A stretch of 64,000 nucleotides of DNA from Rhodohalobacter sp. 614A (GTDB lineage: Bacteria; Bacteroidota; Rhodothermia; Balneolales; Balneolaceae): NCBI RefSeq assembly GCF_021462415.1, contig NZ_JAKEDS010000001.1:1274273-1338272 (forward strand), written 5' to 3'. The notes under the pieces are model-generated. The model had not been told where the DNA came from. It searched no databases and saw only the letters and a list, made by a program, of their open reading frames with translations. This document shows positions 9,028-18,138 of this stretch, in pieces (the stretch's first letter is position 1; every line of letters begins with the position of its first letter). Made by a program: the position numbers and the translations under genes.

Positions 9028-9960
9028 ATGATCGAGAAAACCTACAAGGCAGTCATAGCATTTTTGGTTTTGGTCCTAACCTTTATTTGCTCTGCCGATG
9101 CACAGGACAGCGATCGGGCTTATCGAATTGAAACGTTTAATACGTCGTCATCACCTTCGGTGAATGTATCTACATCCGGGGGATCTATTAATGTGATAGG
9201 ACAAAATTCGAGCGAAGTACGCGTGGAAATGTATGTTCGAAGAAATGGCCGCTACCTGGATCCCTCCGATACAGATCTTTCTGATTATGATATCGAGATC
9301 GATTCCAACGGAAGCACGGTATATGCAGAAGCAAAAAGAAAAGGCTCTGGCTGGAATTTGTTTGGGTCTAACCGGAATTTGTCGATTTCGTTTGTGGTTT
9401 ATGCTCCGGAAAATTCAACCGTATCCGGGAATACCAGTGGAGGCAGTGTTTCTGCTGAACATATTGTGAACAACCTGAGTTTGCGTACCAGTGGCGGTAG
9501 TGTAAACGTGCATGATGTGGCCGGTGAAATCGATTTGCGGACATCTGGTGGAAGTATCAATATTGAAAATGCTGACGGTAGAATTGACGGGCGAACCAGC
9601 GGCGGATCGGTTTCGGCCAGGAACGTGAGTGGTTCAGCTGATTTGAGAACATCCGGAGGCAGTATTCGCCTGGAAAATATTTCAGCAAAAATGTCAGCCA
9701 GAACCAGCGGTGGCAGTATTCGTGGCGAATTTCTGACCTTTGACAATGACATTGACCTTCAAACCAGCGGCGGAAATATTGAAATTAACCTTCCAGAAGT
9801 ATCCGATTTTAACATTGATCTTAAAGGCCAGCGGGTAAATACACAACTCCGCAATTTTACCGGCGAGTTTGAACGAGATCATGTTGAGGGAAGAATTGGA
9901 AGAGGCGGGCCGATGTTAACAGCCCGAACCTCAGGCGGTTCGGTGAGTTTACGTTACTAA
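9028..9960 (+). CDS. DUF4097-like exported protein with TSGGS repeats
   Basis: 310 residues with a signal peptide (ends SADAQ near residue 26). Nine TSGGS/N motifs recur, most of them 18-20 residues apart (for example NTSGGSVSAEH, RTSGGSVNVHD, RTSGGSINIEN, QTSGGNIEINL, RTSGGSVSLRY). This gives a regular right-handed beta-solenoid pattern as in DUF4097/adhesin-like proteins. It is predicted to lie in the periplasm or at the surface. It is monocistronic, with a strong hairpin terminator right after the stop codon. The function is unknown; the repeat suggests a structural or binding role. Confidence 0.8.
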   Translation: MIEKTYKAVIAFLVLVLTFICSADAQDSDRAYRIETFNTSSSPSVNVSTSGGSINVIGQNSSEVRVEMYVRRNGRYLDPSDTDLSDYDIEIDSNGSTVYAEAKRKGSGWNLFGSNRNLSISFVVYAPENSTVSGNTSGGSVSAEHIVNNLSLRTSGGSVNVHDVAGEIDLRTSGGSINIENADGRIDGRTSGGSVSARNVSGSADLRTSGGSIRLENISAKMSARTSGGSIRGEFLTFDNDIDLQTSGGNIEINLPEVSDFNIDLKGQRVNTQLRNFTGEFERDHVEGRIGRGGPMLTARTSGGSVSLRY

Positions 9961-9991
9961 TCTTCTCTGCATTATCATCATTACACTGTCT

Positions 9992-10027
9992 AAAAAGTGC
10001 ATGCCTCCCCGGTAATGCACTTTTTTT
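9992..10027 (+). terminator. Rho-independent terminator after TSGGS protein
   Basis: Perfect 11-bp inverted repeat AAAAAGTGCAT (9992-10002) / ATGCACTTTTT (10015-10025) with a 12-nt loop, followed by more T residues. It lies about 30 nt after the stop codon at 9960. Confidence 0.85.
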
Positions 10028-10192
10028 GTGAGGGCCACACGGTTTTGCTTTTATAATTTCCTTAAGTTTAATCAGATGAAGCTTTTTAAGCTATTTCAGA
10101 GATTTCAATGATCATCTCACACAAAAACTTCAAACCGTTTATTATTACAATTATCTTAATCATGTTTTCATATATACCTTTTATATATGATG

Positions 10193-10432
10193 GATTTCCG
10201 ACTACATAAGAGGATTCTCTGGCTGTATGAATAAGATGGTTTGGTGCCTTTACCCGAACATGGATTGGAATACTCCAATTTTGCACATGATCACACACCG
10301 ATTTATTTTGTAAATCTTAAGCAGGTTTTCCCTGATTGATAATGAAGGGTAAATCAGGCGATCTTTTTGGGCAGTGAACTTATTTCTGAAAACGTGATAG
10401 AAGAAATTCAAAGTTTGTTAAACGAAACATAA
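10193..10432 (+). pseudogene. Decayed coding fragment, family not recognised
   Basis: One reading frame through 10193-10432 has coding-like composition but is interrupted by TAA (10232-10234) and by TGA TAA TGA (10337-10345). Its pieces read DFRLHKRILWLYE, then DGLVPLPEHGLEYSNFAHD...NLKQVFPD, then RVNQAIFLGSELISENVIEE ending SLLNET and a stop. The last piece resembles a normal protein C-terminus, an amphipathic helix followed directly by TAA. Keeping one frame across several stops suggests a recently degraded gene, but chance coding-like sequence cannot be excluded. I do not recognise the family. Confidence 0.3.
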
Positions 10433-10515
10433 AAATACCATTCTCACTTTGAATGTTATAATTTTGCAAGATGTTCAAAGAATAGAGAAATCAAATCAAA
10501 AACATAGACAAAACA

Positions 10516-11100
10516 ATGAATAAACTACTCTTTAATTCTTTAATCGTAGCACTGTTTTTTGCATTTTCGGCTTGCGGGGGCGGTGGTGATACTGCTCAGG
10601 AAACTACAGAAGCTACAGGCAGTCAGGAGACCGAATCCGCCGAAAGTATGGACGATGGTGTACGAACCATTCATATAATCGGAACGGATAATATGAAATT
10701 TGCTGTGGAAGAAGCAGGTGAAGGAATTGTAACCGGTGATGCATCCGGAGAATACATTCTTCTCGAATCTATTGAAGTAGCTCCTGGAGAAGAAATCAGA
10801 ATTACTTTAACAACAGTAAGTAATCTTCCTGCTACGGCAATGTCTCATAACTGGACTTTAATTGATATGGGAACGGACTTAGAAGCATTCTGGCGAGCCG
10901 CAATCTCAGCCCGGGATAATGACTATATCTCTCCTGACTTTGAAGATCAGGTAATTGTCCATACAAGAATGCTCGGTAATGGAGAAACAGATTCAGTAAC
11001 ATTTACAGCTCCTGAGGAAACCGGAGAATATGATTACTTGTGTACATTCCCCGGCCACTTTAGCGGCGGTATGTATGGCAAACTGATTGTTCAGGAATAA
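10516..11100 (+). CDS. Azurin/plastocyanin-like copper lipoprotein
   Basis: 194 residues with a lipoprotein signal (FAFSAC, Cys near residue 20) followed by a Gly/Glu/Thr-rich linker. The C-terminal cupredoxin domain shows the type-1 copper ligands: His in SHNWTLIDMG, and Cys, His and Met in CTFPGHFSGGM. The Cys-His spacing is as in azurin. The His-Met spacing is one residue longer than in classical azurin. Probable role: a periplasmic, membrane-anchored one-electron carrier. It has its own terminator and no redox partner next to it. Confidence 0.9.
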   Translation: MNKLLFNSLIVALFFAFSACGGGGDTAQETTEATGSQETESAESMDDGVRTIHIIGTDNMKFAVEEAGEGIVTGDASGEYILLESIEVAPGEEIRITLTTVSNLPATAMSHNWTLIDMGTDLEAFWRAAISARDNDYISPDFEDQVIVHTRMLGNGETDSVTFTAPEETGEYDYLCTFPGHFSGGMYGKLIVQE

Positions 11101-11126
11101 AAATTCCGATTTACAGAACGTAAAAG

Positions 11127-11157
11127 AAAAGGCCATGTATTTAGCATGGCCTTTTTT
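11127..11157. terminator. Bidirectional hairpin terminator
   Basis: Inverted repeat AAAAGGCCATG (11127-11137) / CATGGCCTTTT (11145-11155) with a 7-nt loop and T-run. It lies between the convergent azurin-like gene (ends 11100) and the Bor-like gene (ends 11176). The A-run on the left side lets it serve both strands. Confidence 0.85.
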
Positions 11158-11175
11158 GTTTATCGAAAGTTTAGG

Positions 11176-11601
11176 CTATTTAATATTTATATAAACCGGC
11201 TGATGGGTTTTGGCTGAAATTTCCACAGCCTGGGAATAAGTATTTTGTTTGATCTCGTCAGATGAGTTGGCTGCCAGATCCAATGATTTTTCACCTACAG
11301 AAATACCGGCACTTGAAGTGGCACAGGTTACGGTAATTTCCATCGGGGAAAAGATGCTGAAGGTAACAGCCTGAGCCACAAGATTGAGAAAGCTGTGCCG
11401 GGTCTCAACTTTGGCCACGCCATTGCTGCAATGTTCCGTTGCATCTATCATATCCGGAGGTATCAGCCCGGCTATAAAACTTGTTGCCCAGGCTTTCTTG
11501 TAAACTTCATTTGAAGCCTCAAGTCCCGTTGTGATTTGTGCATGATAACAGCCGGTCATCATCAAAACGAGTGCAATTAACAAAATAGACTTTCTTAACA
11601 T
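11176..11601 (-). CDS. Bor/Iss-like lipoprotein
   Basis: 141 residues with a lipobox signal (MMTGC, Cys near residue 18). The core ATSFIAGLIPP...DATEHCSNGVAKVETRHSFLN..FSIFSPMEITVTC follows the pattern of the phage lambda Bor lipoprotein (HHFFVSGIG..DAAKIC...KTETQQTFVNGL..GIYTPLEARVYC), including the two Cys and the P[ML]E motif. Bor/Iss proteins are outer-membrane lipoproteins linked to serum resistance in enterobacteria. In this background the role is probably different and unknown. No phage genes lie nearby. Confidence 0.7.
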   Translation of the reverse strand: MLRKSILLIALVLMMTGCYHAQITTGLEASNEVYKKAWATSFIAGLIPPDMIDATEHCSNGVAKVETRHSFLNLVAQAVTFSIFSPMEITVTCATSSAGISVGEKSLDLAANSSDEIKQNTYSQAVEISAKTHQPVYINIK

Positions 11602-11820
11602 AGTAATTGGTTTAAATGGTTATTTAATGAAAGGTTCAGTGTAGAATTGACATATTGTTCTAATCAGAAATAATATCCTGAGGTATGATCATAGAAATCT
11701 TCGGAAGTTGATTTGGTCATCTTTCTCAGTTTTTTTGCTTTCTGATTGAAGAGTGTATCTTCATTATTAAATGCGTGATACAGATCAAAAAAGTCTCAAA
11801 TAAATTCTTACCTGTAAAAG

Positions 11821-12288
11821 ATGAAGGAACTTGAAATAATAGAAGCAGATTTTTCGATAAAGAAACATGCTGACGCGGTGCTGTTTGTAACAGATCAGTA
11901 TGCCCGCGATCCAATGGGGTTGGGAGGGGCGTTACCGGATAATATTCGTGATAAATTGATTGACGAGCTCGAAAAATTTCCGGGAACTTTCAGTTATATT
12001 GCTTTTTTTGACGGAGAGCCAGCGGGCATTGCTAATTGTGTGTACAGTTTTTCGACGTTTAATGCCGCAAAAGTTATTAATATTCACGATTTGGCTGTGA
12101 TTAAAAGTTTCAGAAGTAAAGGCATTGGAGAAGCACTCATAAGCGCCGTTGAAAAAAAGGCCGCTGAAACGAATTGCTGTAAAGTAACCCTGGAAGTAAG
12201 GGAAGATAACAGGGCACGAAATCTGTACGAAAGAATGGGATTTTCTTACGGTGAGCCGCTTATGTATTTTATGAGCAAATATTTATAG
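11821..12288 (+). CDS. GNAT family N-acetyltransferase
   Basis: 155 residues. The acetyl-CoA-binding motif A is visible as LAVIKSFRSKGIGEALISAVE (residues about 93-113), followed by TLEVREDNRARNLYERMGF (motif B, about 125-143). The acceptor substrate cannot be read from the sequence. It stands alone; the next gene starts 133 nt downstream on the same strand. Confidence 0.9.
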   Translation: MKELEIIEADFSIKKHADAVLFVTDQYARDPMGLGGALPDNIRDKLIDELEKFPGTFSYIAFFDGEPAGIANCVYSFSTFNAAKVINIHDLAVIKSFRSKGIGEALISAVEKKAAETNCCKVTLEVREDNRARNLYERMGFSYGEPLMYFMSKYL

Positions 12289-12421
12289 CAGCACGGGTTG
12301 CTTGATACATTTTTCCTGGATAAAATGAATGGCTGCGTGAATAGAAATAAAGCTTTTAATGTAACCATAGCTATTCCCATCCGTACCAATAACATCGGGC
12401 AAAAATCGAACGCAGAACACG

Positions 12422-13117
12422 ATGAAACAGAAAGACAGAAATTTAAAAAATAATTTAAGAGATACGGGAAGAACGGATTCCCTTGCAGACTTTTTAGCTA
12501 AGACGGACAGCTCATCGTCAATGGATTCTTCTTCGGGAGGTAACTTTACTCGTAATTTTCTGCTGATATCCATATTCGTGGTATTAGGGCTTTATGTGAT
12601 CCAGGATATCAGCAAAATATCTTTGAATCCGGTCACCTCCATTGTTAATTCCATTAATTTCGACGGCTATAGTGAAGATCTTCTAAACAGCATGAATGAA
12701 CTAATGGTTGAAATGGGATATGCCGATCTTACCCATGAAGAACTGACCGAATTGAGAAATGAAGGAGTAACGGCTACTTATATATCAAACATCCGTTCTT
12801 TAGGGTTTACAGATTTAACCCTGGATGATGCTGTACGTTTGGCAAATGCCGGTGTTTCTTCCACTTTTATGGCCATGATGATTGAACTGGGCTACGATCT
12901 CACCATCGACGAATTTATTGAACTGGAGCGAGCGGATGTAACGGCTTATTATACCAGCAATATTCACGATTTGGGTTATACCGATGTTACAACAGATCAG
13001 CTTATCCGGATGCAAAGAATTGGAGTTACTACCGGCCTCATTCAATCTCTGCAGGAAGAGAGGGGCGAAGATATCCCCCTGGAAGAAATTATTCGTTATA
13101 GGATAAGTAACCAGTAA
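12422..13117 (+). CDS. Membrane protein with LGY/GVT helical repeats
   Basis: 231 residues. A charged N-terminal segment precedes one membrane span (about residues 41-60, FLLISIFVVLGLYVIQ). The rest is about four ~33-residue helical repeats with the pattern LGYxDLTxDExIxLxxxGVTxxYIxxI. I know this repeat from the tails of some M56/BlaR1-like and other sensor proteins, but no protease or sensor domain is present here. Topology suggests a short cytoplasmic tail and an extracytoplasmic repeat domain that may bind a partner. Function unknown. Confidence 0.75.
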   Translation: MKQKDRNLKNNLRDTGRTDSLADFLAKTDSSSSMDSSSGGNFTRNFLLISIFVVLGLYVIQDISKISLNPVTSIVNSINFDGYSEDLLNSMNELMVEMGYADLTHEELTELRNEGVTATYISNIRSLGFTDLTLDDAVRLANAGVSSTFMAMMIELGYDLTIDEFIELERADVTAYYTSNIHDLGYTDVTTDQLIRMQRIGVTTGLIQSLQEERGEDIPLEEIIRYRISNQ

Positions 13118-13153
13118 GTCACCCTGGAAATTTCAGGATGACTTACCAGTTTT
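13114..13153 (+). terminator. Hairpin terminator overlapping the stop codon
   Basis: GTAAGTCACCCTG (13114-13126) pairs with CAGGATGACTTAC (13134-13146) with one mismatch, followed by CAGTTTTAAT. The TAA stop of the repeat protein (13115-13117) is inside the 5' arm. It separates this gene from convergent ppdK. Confidence 0.65.
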
Positions 13154-13183
13154 AATGAGTCGAGTCACTCTCACTTAACAAAT

Positions 13184-15835
13184 CTATCGTGTTGAATTCA
13201 ACGCAGCTTGTGCAGCGGCCAATCTTGCAACCGGTACACGGAATGGCGAACAAGATACATAGTTCAACCCCTGCTGATAACAGAACGTAACACTATGCGG
13301 TTCGCCGCCATGTTCTCCGCAGATTCCAACTTTTAAGCCCGCTTTCTGTTCGCGTCCTTTTCGGGTTGCCATTTCTACCAATTGGCCAACTCCTTCAATA
13401 TCCAAAACCTGGAATGGATCTTCCTGCAGGATGCCTTCTTTCAGATATTCACCCAGGAATTTACCGGCATCATCGCGGCTGTAACCGAAGGTCATTTGAG
13501 TTAAATCATTGGTTCCGAAGGAGAAGAACTCGGCATCTTTGGCAATTTGCCCTGCTACAAGTGCAGCTCTCGGAATTTCAATCATTGTTCCAACGCGATA
13601 CTCTATAGTATCCTCCAGGTCATCAAAAACAGATTTGGCTGTATTATCAATAACCAGTTTCTGGCTTCTGAATTCCTGCGGTGTTCCTACGAGCGGAATC
13701 ATGATTTCCGGTGTCACATTATGGCCTTCCTGTTTTAATTCAACAGCAGCTTCAAGGATGGCGCGTGTTTGCATTTCGGTAATTTCCGGGTAGGTAATTC
13801 CAAGGCGGCATCCCCTGTGACCAAGCATTGGGTTGAATTCCCGAAGCGAACGAACTTTATGAGCAAACTCTGAAGCTTTGATGCCAAGATCTTTAGCGAC
13901 AGCTTCAATATCGTTTTTGTCTTCAGGAAGGAATTCATGAAGCGGTGGATCCAGCAGCCGAACCGTTACCGGCAGATTGTCCATGGCTTTAAAAATTTCC
14001 TTGAAATCATCTTTTTGATAAGGCAGGAGTGCGGCAAGCGCATCTTTCCGTTCTTCAAAACTGTCAGAAATAATCATTCTTCGGATGGCCCGAATTCTCT
14101 CTTCACCAAAGAACATGTGTTCCGTTCGGCATAGGCCAATTCCCTCGGCGCCAAAATCCCGGGCACGTGTGGCATCTTCTTTATTGTCGGCGTTGGTTCG
14201 AACATTCATGTCTCTGAACTGATCCACCCAGGTCATAAATGTTTTGTAATTGTCATCCAATTCGGGTTCGATAACCTCTTTTTTGCCTTCAATTACAGTT
14301 CCGCGAGCCCCGTCAATTGAAATCCAGTCGCCTTCATGAACGGTTATTTTTCCGTTGGTGAAGGACTTATCTTCATAATCGATGATGATATCGCTGCAAC
14401 CGGCAACGCAGGGTTTGCCCCATCCACGGGCAACTACGGCAGCGTGGCTCGTCATTCCTCCTCTTGAAGTCAGAATTCCCTCTGCGGCAGACATTCCTCC
14501 AACGTCTTCCGGACTGGTTTCAATTCGAACCAGGATAACGGAATCGCCATTTTCTGCGGCTTCTTCAGCGGTTTCGGAATTAAACACAACTTTCCCCACT
14601 GCGGCTCCGGGAGATGCAGCCAGACCAACACCAATAATCGATTTTTCATCGACAGAATCAGAATCGATTTGCGGGTGGAGCAATTGGTCGAGATGGTTGG
14701 GTTCAACAAGATTTTTTACAGCGTGTTTTTCGTCAATTAAGCCTTCGTGAACCATGTCGGTTGCAATCTTGATAGCCGAATGCCCGGTGCGTTTGCCATT
14801 TCGGGTTTGAAGTATGTAGAGAGTTCCTTTCTGAATGGTAAACTCAATATCCTGCATGTTACCGTAATGGCTTTCCAGTTTTTTACCCCAGTTCAAAAGT
14901 TCCTCATAAACTTCCGGCATAACATTTTTCAGTTCATTGATGTCATTTGGAGTACGAATGCCGGCTACAACGTCTTCACCCTGAGCATTTACTAAAAATT
15001 CTCCGTAAAGTTCATTTTCTCCGGTTGATGGATTTCGCGTAAAACATACGCCGGTAGCACAGTCATCACCCATATTTCCGTAAACCATCGCCTGCACGTT
15101 TACGCCAGTTCCAAGAAGGCCAGTGATGTGATTGATGCGTCTGTATTTGATAGCACGCTCACTGTTCCAGGATTCGAAAACGGCGTTAATGGCCCATTCC
15201 AACTGTTCAAACGGATCAGAAGGAAACATATAACCGGTGGCTTTTCTGTAAACCGCTTTGTACCGGTTTACGAGTTCTTTCAGGTCTTTTGTGTCCAGCT
15301 CGGTATCCAGTTCTACTCCTTTTGAATCCTTAAGTGATTCAATGGCATTTTCGAACTCTTCGTGGGGAATCCCCATTACCACATTTCCGAACATATCGAT
15401 AAAGCGGCGGTAGCTGTCGTAAGCAAATCGTTCGTTATTGGTGTGATTGGCCAGCGCTTCAACCGTTTTGTCATTCAAACCAAGATTTAATACTGTATCC
15501 ATCATTCCGGGCATGGATACGGCTGCACCGGATCGAACGGAAAGAAGGAGGGGGTGTTCGGAATCGCCGAAGATGGTCCCCATAATTTCTTCGATGAAAT
15601 GAACCCCGTTTTTCATCTGTTCTTTCAGTCCTTTCGGCCATTCTGAACGGTTTGTAGTATAGTAATCGCAGGCTTCGGTTGTGATGGTGAATCCGGCGGG
15701 AACAGGCAAACCGATTGAAGACATTTCAGCAAGATTGGCGCCTTTTCCGCCAAGCAACTGTTTCATGCTTTTATCGCCATCTGCCGAGCCAACACCAAAT
15801 GTAAAGACATGCTTTCCTTGTTTTACTTTCTCCAT
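13184..15835 (-). CDS. ppdK: Pyruvate, phosphate dikinase
   Basis: 883 residues, the usual length. It interconverts pyruvate + ATP + Pi and PEP + AMP + PPi. Visible are the N-terminal nucleotide-binding domain ([33 protein letters not shown]), the central phospho-histidine domain ([26 protein letters not shown], catalytic His in TSHAA), and the C-terminal PEP-binding barrel ([15 protein letters not shown], LRVRxxD-like [42 protein letters not shown]). I place the start at 15835 because AAGGTGAT lies just upstream; the open frame extends to 15889. It lies near a phosphofructokinase with a PPi-type signature (16744-17955), separated only by a DUF456 gene. Confidence 0.97.
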   Translation of the reverse strand: MEKVKQGKHVFTFGVGSADGDKSMKQLLGGKGANLAEMSSIGLPVPAGFTITTEACDYYTTNRSEWPKGLKEQMKNGVHFIEEIMGTIFGDSEHPLLLSVRSGAAVSMPGMMDTVLNLGLNDKTVEALANHTNNERFAYDSYRRFIDMFGNVVMGIPHEEFENAIESLKDSKGVELDTELDTKDLKELVNRYKAVYRKATGYMFPSDPFEQLEWAINAVFESWNSERAIKYRRINHITGLLGTGVNVQAMVYGNMGDDCATGVCFTRNPSTGENELYGEFLVNAQGEDVVAGIRTPNDINELKNVMPEVYEELLNWGKKLESHYGNMQDIEFTIQKGTLYILQTRNGKRTGHSAIKIATDMVHEGLIDEKHAVKNLVEPNHLDQLLHPQIDSDSVDEKSIIGVGLAASPGAAVGKVVFNSETAEEAAENGDSVILVRIETSPEDVGGMSAAEGILTSRGGMTSHAAVVARGWGKPCVAGCSDIIIDYEDKSFTNGKITVHEGDWISIDGARGTVIEGKKEVIEPELDDNYKTFMTWVDQFRDMNVRTNADNKEDATRARDFGAEGIGLCRTEHMFFGEERIRAIRRMIISDSFEERKDALAALLPYQKDDFKEIFKAMDNLPVTVRLLDPPLHEFLPEDKNDIEAVAKDLGIKASEFAHKVRSLREFNPMLGHRGCRLGITYPEITEMQTRAILEAAVELKQEGHNVTPEIMIPLVGTPQEFRSQKLVIDNTAKSVFDDLEDTIEYRVGTMIEIPRAALVAGQIAKDAEFFSFGTNDLTQMTFGYSRDDAGKFLGEYLKEGILQEDPFQVLDIEGVGQLVEMATRKGREQKAGLKVGICGEHGGEPHSVTFCYQQGLNYVSCSPFRVPVARLAAAQAALNSTR

Positions 15836-16192
15836 GATTATCACCTTAATATTATTGTAGTTGATGGTCTCTGATTTTTTTTCTCTCAATAAGTAACATA
15901 ACTCCGAATTGTTATGATTGTATGAAGAGATGTATTAGAAAAGCGGTTTTTTCAGGCTGATCAACTTTTAAAAGAGGAGAGGCGGAATCTCTATTTTATT
16001 AAAGAATATACCTTGAAAAGTTAATTCTGAGGTGTGACAGGAGAACAATTTCCTTCGGGGATAAAAATATCCGGGTCTAAAAATCAGGTATTTTTTAAAC
16101 TAATATTTCAGAATGCATCAAATTAAAAGGATATCCGTATTTTAAACAGACTACTATTTTTAGCTTAGAATTAACGTCCGAAGTTTTACATC
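15836..16192. other. 357-nt intergenic region, divergent promoters
   Basis: It lies between divergent ppdK (minus) and the DUF456 gene (plus), so it must hold two promoters and leaders. It is AT-rich with several short imperfect hairpins (for example around 16064-16076). No riboswitch, tRNA or small gene was recognised. Confidence 0.6.
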
Positions 16193-16666
16193 ATGGAAAT
16201 TGTCTGGATTATCATTGGTTCAATTCTCATCGTAGCGGGCATCGTTGGCGCATTTTTGCCCGTCCTTCCCGGAACACCACTTAGTTTTGCAGCCTTGCTT
16301 CTTATGCAGTTTACATTAGGCGCTCCATTTTCCTGGACATTTTTGTTGTTATGGGGATTGGTTGTGGCTGTAGTTGCCACCATCGACGGCCTGATTCCCG
16401 CAGAAGGCGCACGAAGAATGGGAGGCAGTAAATACGGGATTTGGGGATGCCTGATTGGCGGATTGCTTGGTGTCCTAATGTTTCCGCCTTTTGGGCTTCT
16501 TTTCGGACCCATTGCAGGAGCGTTTATCGGGGAACTGATGTACGGCAGGAAAACCGATTCTGCATTTAAGGCCGCTATGGGATCGTTTGTAGGATTCCTC
16601 GTGGCAATGTTTCTGAAAATAAGTGTGTCGTTAATTCTGGCATACTACTTCTTTTCGAATATTTGA
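16193..16666 (+). CDS. DUF456 family membrane protein
   Basis: 157 residues and strongly hydrophobic. It has the family's glycine-rich hairpin segments: GIVGAFLPVLPGTPLSFAAL near the N-terminus, then KYGIWGCLIGGLLGV and GLLFGPIAGAFIGEL, with a final membrane span. Probably four to five membrane segments. DUF456 proteins have no established function. A strong terminator follows. Confidence 0.88.
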   Translation: MEIVWIIIGSILIVAGIVGAFLPVLPGTPLSFAALLLMQFTLGAPFSWTFLLLWGLVVAVVATIDGLIPAEGARRMGGSKYGIWGCLIGGLLGVLMFPPFGLLFGPIAGAFIGELMYGRKTDSAFKAAMGSFVGFLVAMFLKISVSLILAYYFFSNI

Positions 16667-16683
16667 GGGAATACCTCAAAAAG

Positions 16684-16722
16684 AAAAAGCCGGCAGGAAC
16701 CAAATCCTGACCGGCTTTTTTT
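16684..16722. terminator. Bidirectional hairpin terminator
   Basis: GCCGGCAGGA (16689-16698) pairs with TCCTGACCGGC (16705-16715) with one bulged base. It is flanked by an A-run on the left and a T-run on the right. It lies between the convergent DUF456 gene and pfk. Confidence 0.85.
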
Positions 16723-16743
16723 AGATTCATGAAGTTCAACCTA

Positions 16744-17955
16744 TCATTTAGCAAGCTGGCTTGCCATGATAAAAAGCGGCTGATCTTCAAAAATATTGTA
16801 GTAAGGTCTGTAGCGTTCTGTGTTGTAATACTTCTCAACATCTACAGTTTTACTTCCGCTTTCAATAACATCGATGGATCTGTTTCCATACTTACCGTTG
16901 TTAAGAACAACCAAACGGCCGAACTCTTTCCTGAGAACAAGATCAAGCGCAATGTTACCAAATGCCATTGGAGCAATACTGTCAATCGCATCTGGATTTC
17001 CACAACGTGTGGTGTATCCAAGTTTTTGATTGATGACGCCAATAGAACGGCCATTGTTATATTTTTTGGAGAGAGTTTTGAGTCTGTCTGAAACAATATC
17101 TCCGATTCCTCCAAGTTTTTTATGACCGAAAGCATCTGCTTCACTTCCTTCAAAAACCATGTCTTCACCTTCAATCATGGCTCCTTCGGAGATCATAACC
17201 ATCGAGTAGTTGCTTGGGTTTTTCTTGCGGTCTTCAACCAATAGCTCTGTAAGCTGTTCTACATTGAATTTGTGTTCTGGTATGATACATCGGTGTGAGG
17301 CGCCTGCAAGTGTAGGAAGCATGGCGGTGAATCCTGCATATCGTCCAAAAACTTCCATCACACAGAATCGCTCATGAGAACCGGTAGGCGTTCTCAGTTC
17401 ATTTGCGAGCTGAATGGTTCGGGAAATACAGGTACTAAACCCGATGCAGTAGTCGGTTCCGGGAACGTCGTTATCCATTGTTTTTGGAATAGCTACAACG
17501 TTAAACCCTTCTTGATGGAGACGTAGTCCATAACTCAGAGTGTCGTCTCCACCGATTGGGATCATGGTATCAATACCGAGCCAGTCGAGGTTTTTCAGAG
17601 CCTCTTCTGTGATGTCATTAATGTCATCCGTGTACTTGTCTTTATACTGCGGAGGCATATCTTCCTTACTAACTTTACTTGGATTGGTTCTGGAAGAGTG
17701 TAGAAATGTACCGCCGGTTCTGGCAGCTTTGGTTACAACTTCTTCAGTAAGCTCGAAGAAATTTTTACTGTTGTCTGCATTTTCATCTCGAACGATATCA
17801 ATCAATCCGCCCCAGCCACGACGAATACCAATCACTTTATAGCCTTCTCGAATAGCCCGAATTGCTACACCCCTGATTGCAGGGTTCAGGCCTGGGACAT
17901 CGCCCCCTCCGGTTAGAATTCCAATAACACCTTTTATTTTATTTATGTTGGCCAT
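16744..17955 (-). CDS. 6-phosphofructokinase, PPi-type signature
   Basis: About 403 residues from the preferred ATG (17955); an upstream in-frame ATG at 17994 would add 13 residues. Fructose-6-phosphate phosphorylation motifs are visible: GILTGGGDVPGLN at the N-terminus, IGGDDTLSYG, and PKTMDNDVPGTDYCIGF. In ATP-dependent PFKs the two diagnostic positions are Gly (GGDGS, PGTIDND). Here they are Asp (GGDD) and Lys (PKTMDND), the pattern of pyrophosphate-dependent enzymes. The length (about 400) is longer than E. coli PfkA (320), as in long PPi/clade-III types. Its closeness to ppdK fits a PPi-linked glycolysis. The cofactor is inferred, not shown. Confidence 0.92.
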   Translation of the reverse strand: MANINKIKGVIGILTGGGDVPGLNPAIRGVAIRAIREGYKVIGIRRGWGGLIDIVRDENADNSKNFFELTEEVVTKAARTGGTFLHSSRTNPSKVSKEDMPPQYKDKYTDDINDITEEALKNLDWLGIDTMIPIGGDDTLSYGLRLHQEGFNVVAIPKTMDNDVPGTDYCIGFSTCISRTIQLANELRTPTGSHERFCVMEVFGRYAGFTAMLPTLAGASHRCIIPEHKFNVEQLTELLVEDRKKNPSNYSMVMISEGAMIEGEDMVFEGSEADAFGHKKLGGIGDIVSDRLKTLSKKYNNGRSIGVINQKLGYTTRCGNPDAIDSIAPMAFGNIALDLVLRKEFGRLVVLNNGKYGNRSIDVIESGSKTVDVEKYYNTERYRPYYNIFEDQPLFIMASQLAK

Positions 17956-18138
17956 AGTGTGGGTTAAATCTGTTTGATTACGATTATATTTCACTGTATA
18001 AGTTTATAATATAAAACTATATGATGAATGATTAGTAGTAACAAAACCGAAATTTACAATGAGATAACGAAAGCGGTTTCATACCAGTTCTCTACCAAGC
18101 ATATTTTTTAAATCATAAACTCTATTCAATTAAATAAC

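Larger units (their letters stand above)
9961..10515. other. 555-nt stretch without an intact gene
   Basis: It contains the terminator at 9992-10027, an AT-rich hairpin CATATATA/TATATATG (10169-10189), the candidate gene remnant at 10193-10432, and the short upstream region of the azurin-like gene. No RNA gene was recognised. Confidence 0.6.

Noticed and set aside
10169-10189. CATATATA/TATATATG hairpin
   Set aside because: Pure AT dyad in an AT-rich gap with no T-run or nearby gene end; no function can be supported.
10086-10298. Open frame of 70 codons on the minus strand in the 9961-10515 gap
   Set aside because: No signal, no family-like pattern and no ribosome binding site; the plus-strand remnant explains the region better.
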